Part shown: piece after piece, positions 18,308 to 26,648 of the stretch
How the letters are laid out: each line of letters begins with the position of its first letter
How positions within the stretch are numbered: the first letter of the stretch is position 1
NCBI GenBank assembly: GCA_902529105.1
Contig: CABZUW010000008.1
Location: 1 to 53,262, forward strand
DNA from: an uncultured Pelagibacteraceae bacterium
Lineage (GTDB): Bacteria; Pseudomonadota; Alphaproteobacteria; Pelagibacterales; Pelagibacteraceae
Length of the DNA: 53,262 bases
Direction of reading: 5' to 3'
Translations under genes and position numbers: made by a program
The notes under the pieces: generated by a model
What the model saw: only the letters and a program-made list of their open reading frames with translations
Told to the model about the DNA's origin: nothing
Database searches by the model: none

Positions 18308-19266
18308 TTAGAATAATGATCTCTGTACCATTTTACAAAATTATTTACTCCGATTCTAAAATTTACTTTAGGTTTATAATTTAAAATTTTGTGTAATTTT
18401 TTAGTATTTGAATGTGTCTTTTTACTATCTCCGGCTTGTAAAGGTAAATATTTTTTTTTAGCTCTTTTATTTAGGGATTTTTCTATTTGATGAATATAAT
18501 CTATTAATTTGACAGGATTAGAGTTTCCAATATTAAATATTTCAGAATTTTTTTTAATTTTTTTTGTTTTATTTAATCTAACAATAATTTCTGTCACATC
18601 GTCTATATAAGTAAAATCTCTTATATGATTACCATAATTATAAATTTCAATTTCCCTATTTGATAATATTTTTTTAGTAAATTTAAATAAAGCCATGTCT
18701 GGTCTGCCCCAAGGACCATAAACTGTGAAGAAACGCATACCAATGGTTTGAAAATTAAATAAGTGAGAATAAGCTTTTGCCATTAATTCATTGCTTTTTT
18801 TTGTTGCTGCATAAAGTTGAATAGGATTATCTGTATTGAGATCCTCTTTTAAAGGAAATTTTTTTTGATTTCCATAAACACTGCTAGTGCTTGCATAGAG
18901 AAGCTTTACAACACCATAGTACCTGCAGCACTCAATAATATTAAAAAAACCTTTGATATTTGAATTTATATAACTTTTTGGCCTCATTAAAGAATATCTA
19001 ACACCAGCTTGTGCAGCAAGATGAATTATATTTTGAATTTTGTTTTGTTTAAAGATGCTGTTTAGTTTAGTTGAATTACATATATTAATTTTTTTAAAAG
19101 TGAATTTTTTAAAGTTTTTTAGAATTTTTAATCTCTTATTTTTTAAACTAATATCGTAATAATTATTCAAATTATCAATACCAATAACAACATTGCCATT
19201 AGCAAGCAGTTTTTTTGCTACGTGAAAACCTATAAATCCTGCACATCCTGTTACTAACACTTTCAT
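18304..19266 (-). CDS. UDP-uronate 4-epimerase (UDP-GlcA or UDP-GlcNAcA 4-epimerase)
   Basis: A 320-residue extended SDR with TGCAGFIGFHVA (6-17), the tell-tale GIDNLNNYYDISLK segment (29-42), STSSVYGN (126-133) and Y152-x3-K156. The DNLNxYYD lead and the HAAQAGVRYS-type loop (LAAQAGVRYS, 83-92) are typical of UDP-glucuronate 4-epimerases (CapI/GAE). It should interconvert the gluco and galacto forms of a UDP-uronic acid. The preceding gene makes the uronic acid, so the two act in sequence, as TviB and TviC do for Vi antigen. Whether the substrate is N-acetylated depends on the dehydrogenase. ATG overlaps the flippase gene by four bases. Confidence 0.87.
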   Translation of the reverse strand: MKVLVTGCAGFIGFHVAKKLLANGNVVIGIDNLNNYYDISLKNKRLKILKNFKKFTFKKINICNSTKLNSIFKQNKIQNIIHLAAQAGVRYSLMRPKSYINSNIKGFFNIIECCRYYGVVKLLYASTSSVYGNQKKFPLKEDLNTDNPIQLYAATKKSNELMAKAYSHLFNFQTIGMRFFTVYGPWGRPDMALFKFTKKILSNREIEIYNYGNHIRDFTYIDDVTEIIVRLNKTKKIKKNSEIFNIGNSNPVKLIDYIHQIEKSLNKRAKKKYLPLQAGDSKKTHSNTKKLHKILNYKPKVNFRIGVNNFVKWYRDHYSK

Positions 19267-19269
19267 AAT

Positions 19270-20553
19270 TTAGCAATCAATAATCTTATTAGATTTTATA
19301 TTTAACTGATTGAATTTTCCCCTACAATCAAAAATTAATTTTGAAAAATTTAATATTTTTTTATAATTAAAATTATCATGATCTGTCATTATTACAGAAC
19401 AATCATATTTCGAAACGGTTTTTTTTGAAAATTCTATGCTTGATTTATTAAAATTGTTATTCCTTCCTTTTCTCAACTTCAAAAAATAAGGATCATAATA
19501 ATCAAAATATATTTTGTTTTTTTTTAATATTTTCATAAAATAATATGAAGGACTCTCTCTGTCATCGTCTACATTTTTTTTATAAGAAATACCAAAAATT
19601 AAAATTTTAATTAATTTTCTCTTTGAGGCTTTAAAGTAGTTACTTATTTTCTTATATATCCACATCGGCATTAAATTATTTACATTAGTTGCTGTTTCAA
19701 TAAATTTCGCTTTATAACCAAGTTTTTTTGAGGCCCAAGATAAGTAAATTGGGTCAATTGGAATACAATGCCCACCATAACCTGGGCCCGGATTAAATCT
19801 AACAAAACCAAAGTTTTTAGTAGCTGCCGCTTTAATTACCTCGTAAATATTAATTCCGAACTTATCAGCAATTATTTTCATCTCATTTACTAAAGCAATA
19901 TTTACAGATCTGTAAATATTTTCTAACAACTTTGACATTTCAGCAACACGTAAGCTTTCTGTGACATAAATTTTTTTTACAATAGGTTTGTAGATCAAAT
20001 TTGCTAGAATTGTACATAGTTTTGTTTTTCCACCTAGAACTTTTGGTGTCTTTTTATATGAAAAACTTCTATCACCGGGATTTTCTCTCTCGGGAGAATA
20101 CGAAAAATAAATATTTTTTTTATGAGCTTTAATATTTTTTAAAAAATCCTCACTTGCACCTGGATAAACTGTACTTTCAAGGATAATTAATTTTTCACTA
20201 TTCAAGTATTTGTTAATTTTTTTAGCACAATTAAAAACGTATCTCATATCTGGATAGTTATTTAATTTTAATGGGGTGGGTAAACATATAATAATTACAT
20301 CACATTTTTGGATAAATCTGTAATTATTAGTTACTAAAGACTTATTTTTTTTAAAGTATTTTAGCTCAGTATTACTTATCGATCTTATATAAGATTTACC
20401 CTCTTTTAACATTTTGATTTTTTTAAGATCGCTATCTATTCCTAGTACTTTAACCTTTTTTTTTATAAATCTAATCGCTAAAGGTAGTCCAACATAACCT
20501 AAACCTATTATAGCAATAGTATGTTTTTTTTTTAAAATTTTAGATCTCAACAT
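19270..20553 (-). CDS. UDP-sugar 6-dehydrogenase (WbpA/TviB-type)
   Basis: A 427-residue four-electron dehydrogenase that oxidises C6 of a UDP-hexose, probably UDP-GlcNAc, to the uronic acid with two NAD. Visible motifs are IIGLGYVGLPLA (15-26), LESTVYPG (125-132) and the active-site PGPGYGGHCIPIDP (255-268) with the nucleophile C263. Residues 150-156 (FSYSPER) also fit. The EST-VYPG and GGHCIP patterns favour the UDP-GlcNAc/UDP-ManNAc dehydrogenases over the UDP-glucose type. It is the first gene of the minus-strand operon 20553-14391 and lies opposite cassette A, 175 bases away. The likely output is a HexNAcA residue. Confidence 0.88.
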   Translation of the reverse strand: MLRSKILKKKHTIAIIGLGYVGLPLAIRFIKKKVKVLGIDSDLKKIKMLKEGKSYIRSISNTELKYFKKNKSLVTNNYRFIQKCDVIIICLPTPLKLNNYPDMRYVFNCAKKINKYLNSEKLIILESTVYPGASEDFLKNIKAHKKNIYFSYSPERENPGDRSFSYKKTPKVLGGKTKLCTILANLIYKPIVKKIYVTESLRVAEMSKLLENIYRSVNIALVNEMKIIADKFGINIYEVIKAAATKNFGFVRFNPGPGYGGHCIPIDPIYLSWASKKLGYKAKFIETATNVNNLMPMWIYKKISNYFKASKRKLIKILIFGISYKKNVDDDRESPSYYFMKILKKNKIYFDYYDPYFLKLRKGRNNNFNKSSIEFSKKTVSKYDCSVIMTDHDNFNYKKILNFSKLIFDCRGKFNQLNIKSNKIIDC

Positions 20554-20728
20554 GTTAAAAATAATTTATAAGTATTTTAAAGCTGAATTGTGTTAAGTAT
20601 GCAAAATTACATTTTTTTGTTTTTTGAATATATATAATAAAATCCTAAAAGTTAATAAAATATTGGCAAAAAAGCATATATTCTGATATTTAAACTAATC
20701 TTTCTTAAAAATTGATTATTAAAAATAA
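20554..20728. promoter_or_regulatory. Largest non-coding gap; divergent promoter region
   Basis: At 175 bases this is the longest gap in the window. It lies between two divergently transcribed operons (20553 leftward, 20729 rightward), so it should hold both promoters. On the plus strand TTGGCA (20663-20668) stands 16 bases before GATATT (20685-20690), and an exact TATAAT lies at 20633-20638. For the leftward operon TTGCAT followed 17 bases later by TTTAAA is the best pair I see. All hexamers are weakly supported because the region is almost pure A+T and such matches are expected by chance. No inverted repeat or small open frame with a convincing start was noticed. Confidence 0.4.
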
Positions 20729-21742
20729 ATGCTTAATAATAAAATTATTTTGATAACTGGTGGCACTGGTTCATTGGGAAAAAAATTAACTCATTATTTA
20801 TTAAAAAATTTTACTCAAATTAAAAGAGTGATCATATTTAGCAGAGATGAATTAAAACAATACGAAATGTCTCTTCAGTTTTCAAAGACAGATTTAAAAA
20901 AATTGAGATTTTTTTTAGGTGACATAAGAGATCTAAGCAGAGTTACTTACGCATTCAAAAATGTAGATTATGTAATTCATGCAGCAGCTCTCAAACAAGT
21001 AAATACTGCTGAATACAATCCTTTTGAGTTTATAAAAACAAATATTTTAGGTTCTCAAAATATAATAGAGGCTGCCTTAAATTCTAAAGTTTCAAAAGTT
21101 ATGGCTTTATCAACCGACAAAGCTGCTGCCCCGATAAATTTATATGGAGCATCTAAACTTTGTTCAGATAAACTTTTTACAGCAGCTAATAATTATATAG
21201 GGTCCGAAAAAAAAGTTTTTTCAGTTATCAGATATGGTAACGTGTTTGGTAGTCGTGGATCAATTGTGCCTACATTTATAAATTATAATCTTAACTCAAA
21301 GTATTTACCCTTAACAGATCCTAAAATGACTAGGTTTAGTCTTAGCATAGATGAGGCTGTAAAATTTGTAATCAAGTGCTTGTTCAAAGGAATAGGTGGC
21401 GAAATATTTGTTCCAAAGATTAAAAGTTATAAATTAATTGATCTTGCTAAATCACTAAATAAAAATAAAAAAATTAAAATTATTGGTGTCAGACCAGGTG
21501 AGAAAATTCATGAGGAATTAATTACACGAGGAGATAGCTCTACTACATATGATCAAGGGGACTATTATGTAATTTTACCACCTCAATTAGAGCAAAAATA
21601 TTATAAAAAAAAATACAAAATTTTTAATAAAAAAAATAAAGTACCATCAAATTTTAATTATAATTCGTTTAATAATAAAAAATTTCTTTCAATATCAGAA
21701 ATAAAAAAACAAATCGAAATTTTTAAAGAAAATAATGAGTAA
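20729..21742 (+). CDS. UDP-HexNAc 4,6-dehydratase, PseB/CapD/FlaA1-like
   Basis: A 337-residue soluble extended SDR. Family members remove water from UDP-GlcNAc to give a 4-keto-6-deoxy sugar; the PseB branch also inverts C5. It has TGGTGSLGK (10-18), IFSRDELKQYEM (36-47), the substrate loop LKQVNTAEYNPFE (88-100), the catalytic STDKAAAP (128-135) and Y139-x3-K143. The STDK in place of a TSS is diagnostic of this branch. Lacking the long membrane N-terminus of FlaA1/PglF, it is the short soluble form. It opens cassette A, so its product is probably the first intermediate. There is no partner aminotransferase (PseC/LegC-like) in the window, which is unusual. Confidence 0.88.
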   Translation: MLNNKIILITGGTGSLGKKLTHYLLKNFTQIKRVIIFSRDELKQYEMSLQFSKTDLKKLRFFLGDIRDLSRVTYAFKNVDYVIHAAALKQVNTAEYNPFEFIKTNILGSQNIIEAALNSKVSKVMALSTDKAAAPINLYGASKLCSDKLFTAANNYIGSEKKVFSVIRYGNVFGSRGSIVPTFINYNLNSKYLPLTDPKMTRFSLSIDEAVKFVIKCLFKGIGGEIFVPKIKSYKLIDLAKSLNKNKKIKIIGVRPGEKIHEELITRGDSSTTYDQGDYYVILPPQLEQKYYKKKYKIFNKKNKVPSNFNYNSFNNKKFLSISEIKKQIEIFKENNE

Positions 21743-22478
21743 AAAGAAGTGGGATCTTTGGAAAAAATATCCAATGATGGAGAGAAGAACATTTTTAAGA
21801 GCAAGGGGCTTAGTGCCTGAAATGGAGTGCACAAAACAATTAATTAAAATAATAAGACCATTTTATAAAAAGGATATGACTATATTAGATGTTGGGTGTG
21901 CTGCTGGGCATTATTACAACTCTATTTCAAAATTAAATAATTCTGTAAAATATTTAGGTATTGATGGCAATAAAGTTTATATCGATTTTGCTAAAAAATT
22001 TTACAAGAAAAAAAAAGCAAATTTTAAAGTGCTTGATATTTATAATATGTATAAAAAAAAAATAGATACTCATGACATAGTTTATTGTTGTAACGTAATT
22101 CTTCACTTGCCAGATGCTTACACAGCAATCAAAAATTTGATAAATATTACAAAAAAAGTTTGTATTATAAGAACTCTTATTGATATAGAGACGCATCTTT
22201 CACAAATAGTTTTTAAGGAAAATTTTGACAAAAATTTCAAACCAAAAAAATTCACTTATCAAAACACTTATAGTTTTAAAGTAATAAAAAAAATGGTTAG
22301 AAATGTAGGAAATTTTAAAGTTTCATTTATTGATGATGAATTTAATAATAAAATGATTAATAAAGAATATAAAGATCACTCTAAAATACAAGGTCCAGCT
22401 ACGACAAGAGTAATAAACAGCGTTCAAATTGCTGGAAATAAAGTTTTTAAATGGAAATGGGTTATAATACAAAAATAG
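21735..22478 (+). CDS. Class I SAM methyltransferase
   Basis: A 247-residue Rossmann methyltransferase with motif I ILDVGCAAGHY (50-60), LGIDGNKVYIDFA as the acidic end of strand 2 and DIVYCCNVILHLPD as motif 4. It overlaps the dehydratase gene by eight bases. It is followed by a Gfo/Idh-type gene that overlaps it by 28 bases, so it is part of the cassette A operon. It could methylate an intermediate or the finished sugar. The first 30 residues include a basic WDLWKKYP stretch I cannot place. Substrate unknown. Confidence 0.75.
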   Translation: MSKKKWDLWKKYPMMERRTFLRARGLVPEMECTKQLIKIIRPFYKKDMTILDVGCAAGHYYNSISKLNNSVKYLGIDGNKVYIDFAKKFYKKKKANFKVLDIYNMYKKKIDTHDIVYCCNVILHLPDAYTAIKNLINITKKVCIIRTLIDIETHLSQIVFKENFDKNFKPKKFTYQNTYSFKVIKKMVRNVGNFKVSFIDDEFNNKMINKEYKDHSKIQGPATTRVINSVQIAGNKVFKWKWVIIQK

Positions 22479-23428
22479 CTAGAATAGGTATAATTGGATC
22501 GAACTCTGGAAACGGTCATCCCATTTCTTTTTCTGCAATGTTTAATGGATATGATCCGAAATATTTAAATAAATTTTGTAAATTTGATTTAATAAAAGAC
22601 TATTTACCTAAACAACATAGAAATTTAAAAAAAAATATTTTTAGAGATGCAAAAGTTACTTGTATTTGGACACAATCAAAAAAAACATCTTATGAAATAT
22701 CAAAAATGGTAAGAATTAATCATATATGCAAAACCTTAAACGAAATGTCGTCAGTAGTGGATGGTGTGATTTTAGCAAGGGATGATATAGAAAACCATTT
22801 AAAAATTGCAAAAATATTTCTTAAAAAAAATATCCCGATTTTTATAGATAAATTAATTGTGCCTGATGTTAAAAGTTTGAAAAGGTTTAAAAAAATTTCT
22901 AAAAAAAAGATTTATATGTCAGCATCCTCAGCAAGATATACAAGAATTATAAAAAAATATAAAAATTTAAAAGCTGAGGTTATAAATAAGACTATTTTAA
23001 TCTCAGGATATAGTAGATCAAATTGGATCAGATACTCATATCATCTGTTAGAAGGAATTTTTCAAATTTATGGAAATAAAATTTCTAAAGTAAGGTGTTT
23101 AGATACTAAATATAACAAAAAAGAAACTTATCAACTTATTTATGAAAATGGAACAAATATTTATCTACATTTTTCGAATAACTTACATCTACCAATTCAC
23201 TTTAATTGTTATGGTGAAAAAATGAAGCCAGTACATATTCCCTATAATGATTATTTTTATTCAATAAAATATATGATGAGTGAGTTTAAAAAAATGATAA
23301 AAATGAAAAAGTATGTAATTCCGATTAATGAAATGATTAGTTTGACTCGTACAGTAATAGCTGGAAATTTGTCAAGAAAAAATAAATTTCAATTTTTCTC
23401 TCCAAAAACTTTAAAAATTATAAAATGA
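22451..23428 (+). CDS. Gfo/Idh/MocA-like oxidoreductase (divergent)
   Basis: A 325-residue protein with an N-terminal NAD-binding strand, RIGIIGSNSGNGHP (11-24). This is not the classical GxGxxG but fits the Gfo/Idh/MocA fold. The segment VILARDDIENHLKIAK (106-121) followed by FIDKLI (131-136) takes the place of the family's EKP motif, here DKL. The catalytic Lys is therefore kept but the flanking residues differ. A likely role is dehydrogenation or epimerisation of a nucleotide sugar in cassette A. The start at 22451 overlaps the upstream gene by 28 bases. An ATG two codons downstream (22457) is an alternative. Confidence 0.6.
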   Translation: MEMGYNTKIARIGIIGSNSGNGHPISFSAMFNGYDPKYLNKFCKFDLIKDYLPKQHRNLKKNIFRDAKVTCIWTQSKKTSYEISKMVRINHICKTLNEMSSVVDGVILARDDIENHLKIAKIFLKKNIPIFIDKLIVPDVKSLKRFKKISKKKIYMSASSARYTRIIKKYKNLKAEVINKTILISGYSRSNWIRYSYHLLEGIFQIYGNKISKVRCLDTKYNKKETYQLIYENGTNIYLHFSNNLHLPIHFNCYGEKMKPVHIPYNDYFYSIKYMMSEFKKMIKMKKYVIPINEMISLTRTVIAGNLSRKNKFQFFSPKTLKIIK

Positions 23429-24159
23429 AAAATAAAACTGTTGTAATTACTGGTGCAAGCGGAAAAATTGGAAGTGCATTATTAAAATACTTTTCTGATC
23501 AAAATTATAATGTAATTGGAACTTATAATAAAAATAAAATTAATATTTTAAAAAGTAATATTTATATTAGAAAAGTTGATCAATCTAAAGAAGTACATAT
23601 TAATAACTTATTAAAATTCATAAAAAATAAAAAAAAATTTAATGTTATAGGTGTTGTCAACTGTTCTGTTTTAAGACCTATGAAAAAAGGATCAAAAGAT
23701 AGTTTTAAGAATTGGTCGAGATCAATTAACATAAATGCAAATTCAACGTATCTTATTAATAAAAAATTCTGTGAGTATTTTGCAAAAAGAAAGTTTGGTC
23801 GTGTAATTAATATCGGTTCAATTTATAGTGTAGTTGGACCTGACTTCAATCTATATAAAAATGAAAACTTTGAGCTTGAGCCGGACTACATGTATAACAA
23901 ATTTGGAATGTTGGGATTAACAAAATACTTTGCATCGAAATATGGAAAAAATAATGTAACTGTAAACATGATTTCACCCGGTGGGGTCAGAGCCAAACAA
24001 TCAAAAAGTTTTAATTTTAAGTATTCTAAAAAAACGTTCTTAAATCGTATGGCTAACTCGAACGAGATTAGTGGAATAATAGAATTTATATTATCTTTCA
24101 AATCGAGTTATCTTACTGGACAAAATATTATTGTAGATGGTGGATATACTTCAAACTAA
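23425..24159 (+). CDS. Classical short-chain dehydrogenase/reductase
   Basis: A 244-residue SDR with TGASGKIG (9-16), catalytic Ser in NIGSIYS (129-135), Y155-x3-K159 and the C-terminal DGGYTS. It should reduce a keto group or oxidise an alcohol with NAD(P). Because it lies between two Gfo/Idh-type genes, with overlaps of four and 23 bases, I infer a redox step on the cassette A sugar. A fatty-acid role (FabG) is unlikely in this context. The precise substrate is unknown. Confidence 0.8.
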   Translation: MKNKTVVITGASGKIGSALLKYFSDQNYNVIGTYNKNKINILKSNIYIRKVDQSKEVHINNLLKFIKNKKKFNVIGVVNCSVLRPMKKGSKDSFKNWSRSININANSTYLINKKFCEYFAKRKFGRVINIGSIYSVVGPDFNLYKNENFELEPDYMYNKFGMLGLTKYFASKYGKNNVTVNMISPGGVRAKQSKSFNFKYSKKTFLNRMANSNEISGIIEFILSFKSSYLTGQNIIVDGGYTSN

Positions 24160-25069
24160 AAAAAAAATTTTAATCATTGGGTATGGTGCGATGGGTAAAA
24201 GGTATGAGAATGCTTTACAGAAAAATTTTTTGATAGATATTTACGATAAGAATAAAAAAATAAGAAATGTAAATATTAATAATATTAATCTCAAAAAAAA
24301 TAAAAATAAATACTATTTTGCAATAATATCTACTCCAGCAAATTCGCACTTAAAATACTGTTCAATTTGTGCGAAGGCAGGTTTAAGCTTTATTGTAGAA
24401 AAGCCATTATTTATAAAAAAAAATGGATGGCATGATGTGATAAATCATATAAAAAAAAATAAAATTGTTACGTCAGTGGCATACCCAAGGAGATATGGTA
24501 AAGCTTATAATTTTATAAAAAAAATAATCAAATCTGGAAAAATAGGAAAATTAAAAATTATTAAATCAAATTATAGTCAAAATTTTAGAATTTTAAGAAA
24601 AGATTATAAGAAAATATATTATTCAAATGAAAATAATAGCGGTGGTATAATTTATGATGCTTTATCACATCATTTAAATCTACAATCTTTCTATGGAGGT
24701 AAAATAAAAAATATTACAAAAGTAAAAAAAAGATTAGAATTTAAAGATGTAAAGGTCAGTGATACCGGTATTGTTATAATAAAGTTTAAAAAAAATATTC
24801 TGGGTTTAATTTTTGGCAATCAATTTCAAAGTCCAAATATAGATGAGATTGAATTTGTAGGATCAAAAAAAAATCTTATTTATAATAGAATAGACAATAA
24901 AATATTTTTAGCTTGGGATAAAAAAAAAAAAATAATTAAAAGATTTAACGAAAATTACGAAAATTTATTCAAAAGTCAATTAGATGACTTTTTAAAATGC
25001 TTAAAAAAAAAAAGTTTACCAAAGACTACAGTTGCCGAGGAATGGGATAATTTAATCAAATTAAAATGA
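24137..25069 (+). CDS. Gfo/Idh/MocA-family oxidoreductase
   Basis: A 310-residue NAD(P)-binding enzyme. The Rossmann motif is ILIIGYGAMGKRY (11-23), STPANSHLKY follows at 66-75, and VEKPLF (87-92) is the family hallmark with the catalytic Lys. VAYPRRYGKAY and a C-terminal TTVAEEW segment are also typical. It probably oxidises or reduces a hydroxyl of a UDP- or free sugar. The start overlaps the SDR gene by 23 bases and its end overlaps the cytidylyltransferase by four. A 13-base A tract lies at 24920-24932. Confidence 0.83.
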   Translation: MVDILQTKKKILIIGYGAMGKRYENALQKNFLIDIYDKNKKIRNVNINNINLKKNKNKYYFAIISTPANSHLKYCSICAKAGLSFIVEKPLFIKKNGWHDVINHIKKNKIVTSVAYPRRYGKAYNFIKKIIKSGKIGKLKIIKSNYSQNFRILRKDYKKIYYSNENNSGGIIYDALSHHLNLQSFYGGKIKNITKVKKRLEFKDVKVSDTGIVIIKFKKNILGLIFGNQFQSPNIDEIEFVGSKKNLIYNRIDNKIFLAWDKKKKIIKRFNENYENLFKSQLDDFLKCLKKKSLPKTTVAEEWDNLIKLK

Positions 25070-25794
25070 ATACTGGCATTTTATTACAAGCAAGATGTAA
25101 CTCTAAGAGATTTCCAGAAAAAGTTTTAAAAAAAATAAATAAAAAAACAATGTTGGAAACAATACTATTAAGACTTTCAAATCTTAAAAAAATAAAATTA
25201 ATTGTCGTAACAACTAAACATAAATCTGACAACAAAATCGTAAATATTTTAAAAAAAAATAAAGTTAGCTTTTATAGAGGTAAGACAAAAGATGTATTAT
25301 CAAGATTTTATTATGCATCTATTAAATATAAAATTAAAACTATAATCAGATGTAACGCAGATTGTCCTTTTATTGATTTCAGACTTATAAATAAAATGTT
25401 AAGAAAATTTAAAAAAAAAAGATACGATTACCTCTCAAACATTTTAGAACCATCATATCCGTCAGGTATGCATATTGAAATATTTAATTTCGATACATTA
25501 AAGAAAATAAATAAACTTGCCAAAGATATTTCTGATAGAGAACATGTAACTCCATATATTTACAACAACCCTAAAAAATTTAATATATATTCGTATAAAC
25601 AAAAAATTGATATGTCAAAACACAGATGGACTGTTGATTATCCTGAAGATCTTTTATTTACTAGAAAAGTTTATAATAAATTAAATTATAATAATAATTT
25701 TAACACGAGTGATGTTTTGAAAATTCTAAACAATAATCCCGACTTAAAAAAAATAAATTATTTTTTAAAAAAAAATCAAAATTTATTAAAATGA
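25066..25794 (+). CDS. SpsF-like cytidylyltransferase (acylneuraminate CMP-transferase superfamily)
   Basis: A 242-residue GT-A-like nucleotidyltransferase. The CTP-binding start is LLQARCNSKRFPEKVLKKI (6-24); then come RCNADCPFID (95-104) and HRWTVDYPED near 187. This is the pattern of SpsF and the KdsB/NeuA group, which activate a sugar acid as a CMP derivative. Together with the NeuB/SpsE-like gene 850 bases on, it forms a synthase-plus-activation pair analogous to spsE/spsF of Bacillus spore coats. The cassette B enzyme (28350-29048) is a different, NeuA-type cytidylyltransferase. Family call good; sugar unknown. Confidence 0.78.
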   Translation: MNTGILLQARCNSKRFPEKVLKKINKKTMLETILLRLSNLKKIKLIVVTTKHKSDNKIVNILKKNKVSFYRGKTKDVLSRFYYASIKYKIKTIIRCNADCPFIDFRLINKMLRKFKKKRYDYLSNILEPSYPSGMHIEIFNFDTLKKINKLAKDISDREHVTPYIYNNPKKFNIYSYKQKIDMSKHRWTVDYPEDLLFTRKVYNKLNYNNNFNTSDVLKILNNNPDLKKINYFLKKNQNLLK

Positions 25795-26648
25795 TATTAA
25801 TTTCTGGAAGTAATGGATTGCTTGGTAATGGTTTAAAAAATTATTTCAAACTTAATAATATTAAATTTAAAACAATTGGTAGAGAAAATTGTGATTTTAA
25901 TGGCGATATAAAAGACAATGCTTTTGTTGAAGATAAGATTAAAAATATCTCACCTAATATATTCATTAATCTTGCTGGATTAACTAGCGTTGATGAATGT
26001 GAAAAAAATTTAACTTTAACTTATAAATTAAACGTTGAGTTTCCAGAGGTAGTTTTGAAAGCATTAAAAAAAAATCAAAAAAATTATTATTTTATTCAAT
26101 TCTCAACTGATATGGTTTATAACAATGAAGGACCTCATACTGAAGAAAATGTTTGTCCTATAAATGAATACTCAAAATCAAAAGTAGAAATTGAAAAGAA
26201 AATAATAAATTATAACGCCATATCATTGAGGACTAACTTCTTTGGCAAATCAAGAAGTAATAATAAATTGTCATTTTCAGACAAAATATACTTAGCTTGT
26301 AGCAAAAAAAAAAATATTGAATTGTTTAAAGATGTATTTTTTTCTCCGGTATCATTTAATACAGTGTACAGTATTATTAGTATTTTGATAAAAAAAAATA
26401 TTTTGGGAATATATAATATGGGCTCAAATAAAGGAATGACGAAAGAACAATTTGGCATTGCTTTTTGTAATGAGCTTAAATTAGAAAAAAAGTATATAAA
26501 AAGTAATTCGCTTAAAGAAATAAATTTATATGCAAAAAGACCTCAAGACATGAGGTTAGATAATACTAAATTGGAGAAAAAACTAAATTTAAGATTTGAC
26601 GACTTAATTGACGAAATTAAAAATACAAAAAAGGATTATTTGTTATGA
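25791..26648 (+). CDS. RmlD-like NAD-dependent reductase / epimerase
   Basis: A 285-residue extended SDR resembling dTDP-4-dehydrorhamnose reductase. It has GSNGLLGNGL (6-15), NLAGLTSVDECEKN (60-73), FSTDMVYNNEGP (104-115) and Y127-x3-K131. It has the compact size of RmlD, but no RmlA/B/C genes are present, so rhamnose synthesis is not implied. A reduction of a 4-keto intermediate from the PseB-like enzyme, or of a related keto sugar, would fit the operon. It overlaps both neighbours by four bases, so coupling is tight. Confidence 0.8.
   Translation: MILISGSNGLLGNGLKNYFKLNNIKFKTIGRENCDFNGDIKDNAFVEDKIKNISPNIFINLAGLTSVDECEKNLTLTYKLNVEFPEVVLKALKKNQKNYYFIQFSTDMVYNNEGPHTEENVCPINEYSKSKVEIEKKIINYNAISLRTNFFGKSRSNNKLSFSDKIYLACSKKKNIELFKDVFFSPVSFNTVYSIISILIKKNILGIYNMGSNKGMTKEQFGIAFCNELKLEKKYIKSNSLKEINLYAKRPQDMRLDNTKLEKKLNLRFDDLIDEIKNTKKDYLL

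Noticed and set aside
25791..26648. dTDP-rhamnose synthesis (RmlD)
   Set aside because: RmlA, RmlB and RmlC are absent and the gene is locked into a nonulosonic-type cassette.
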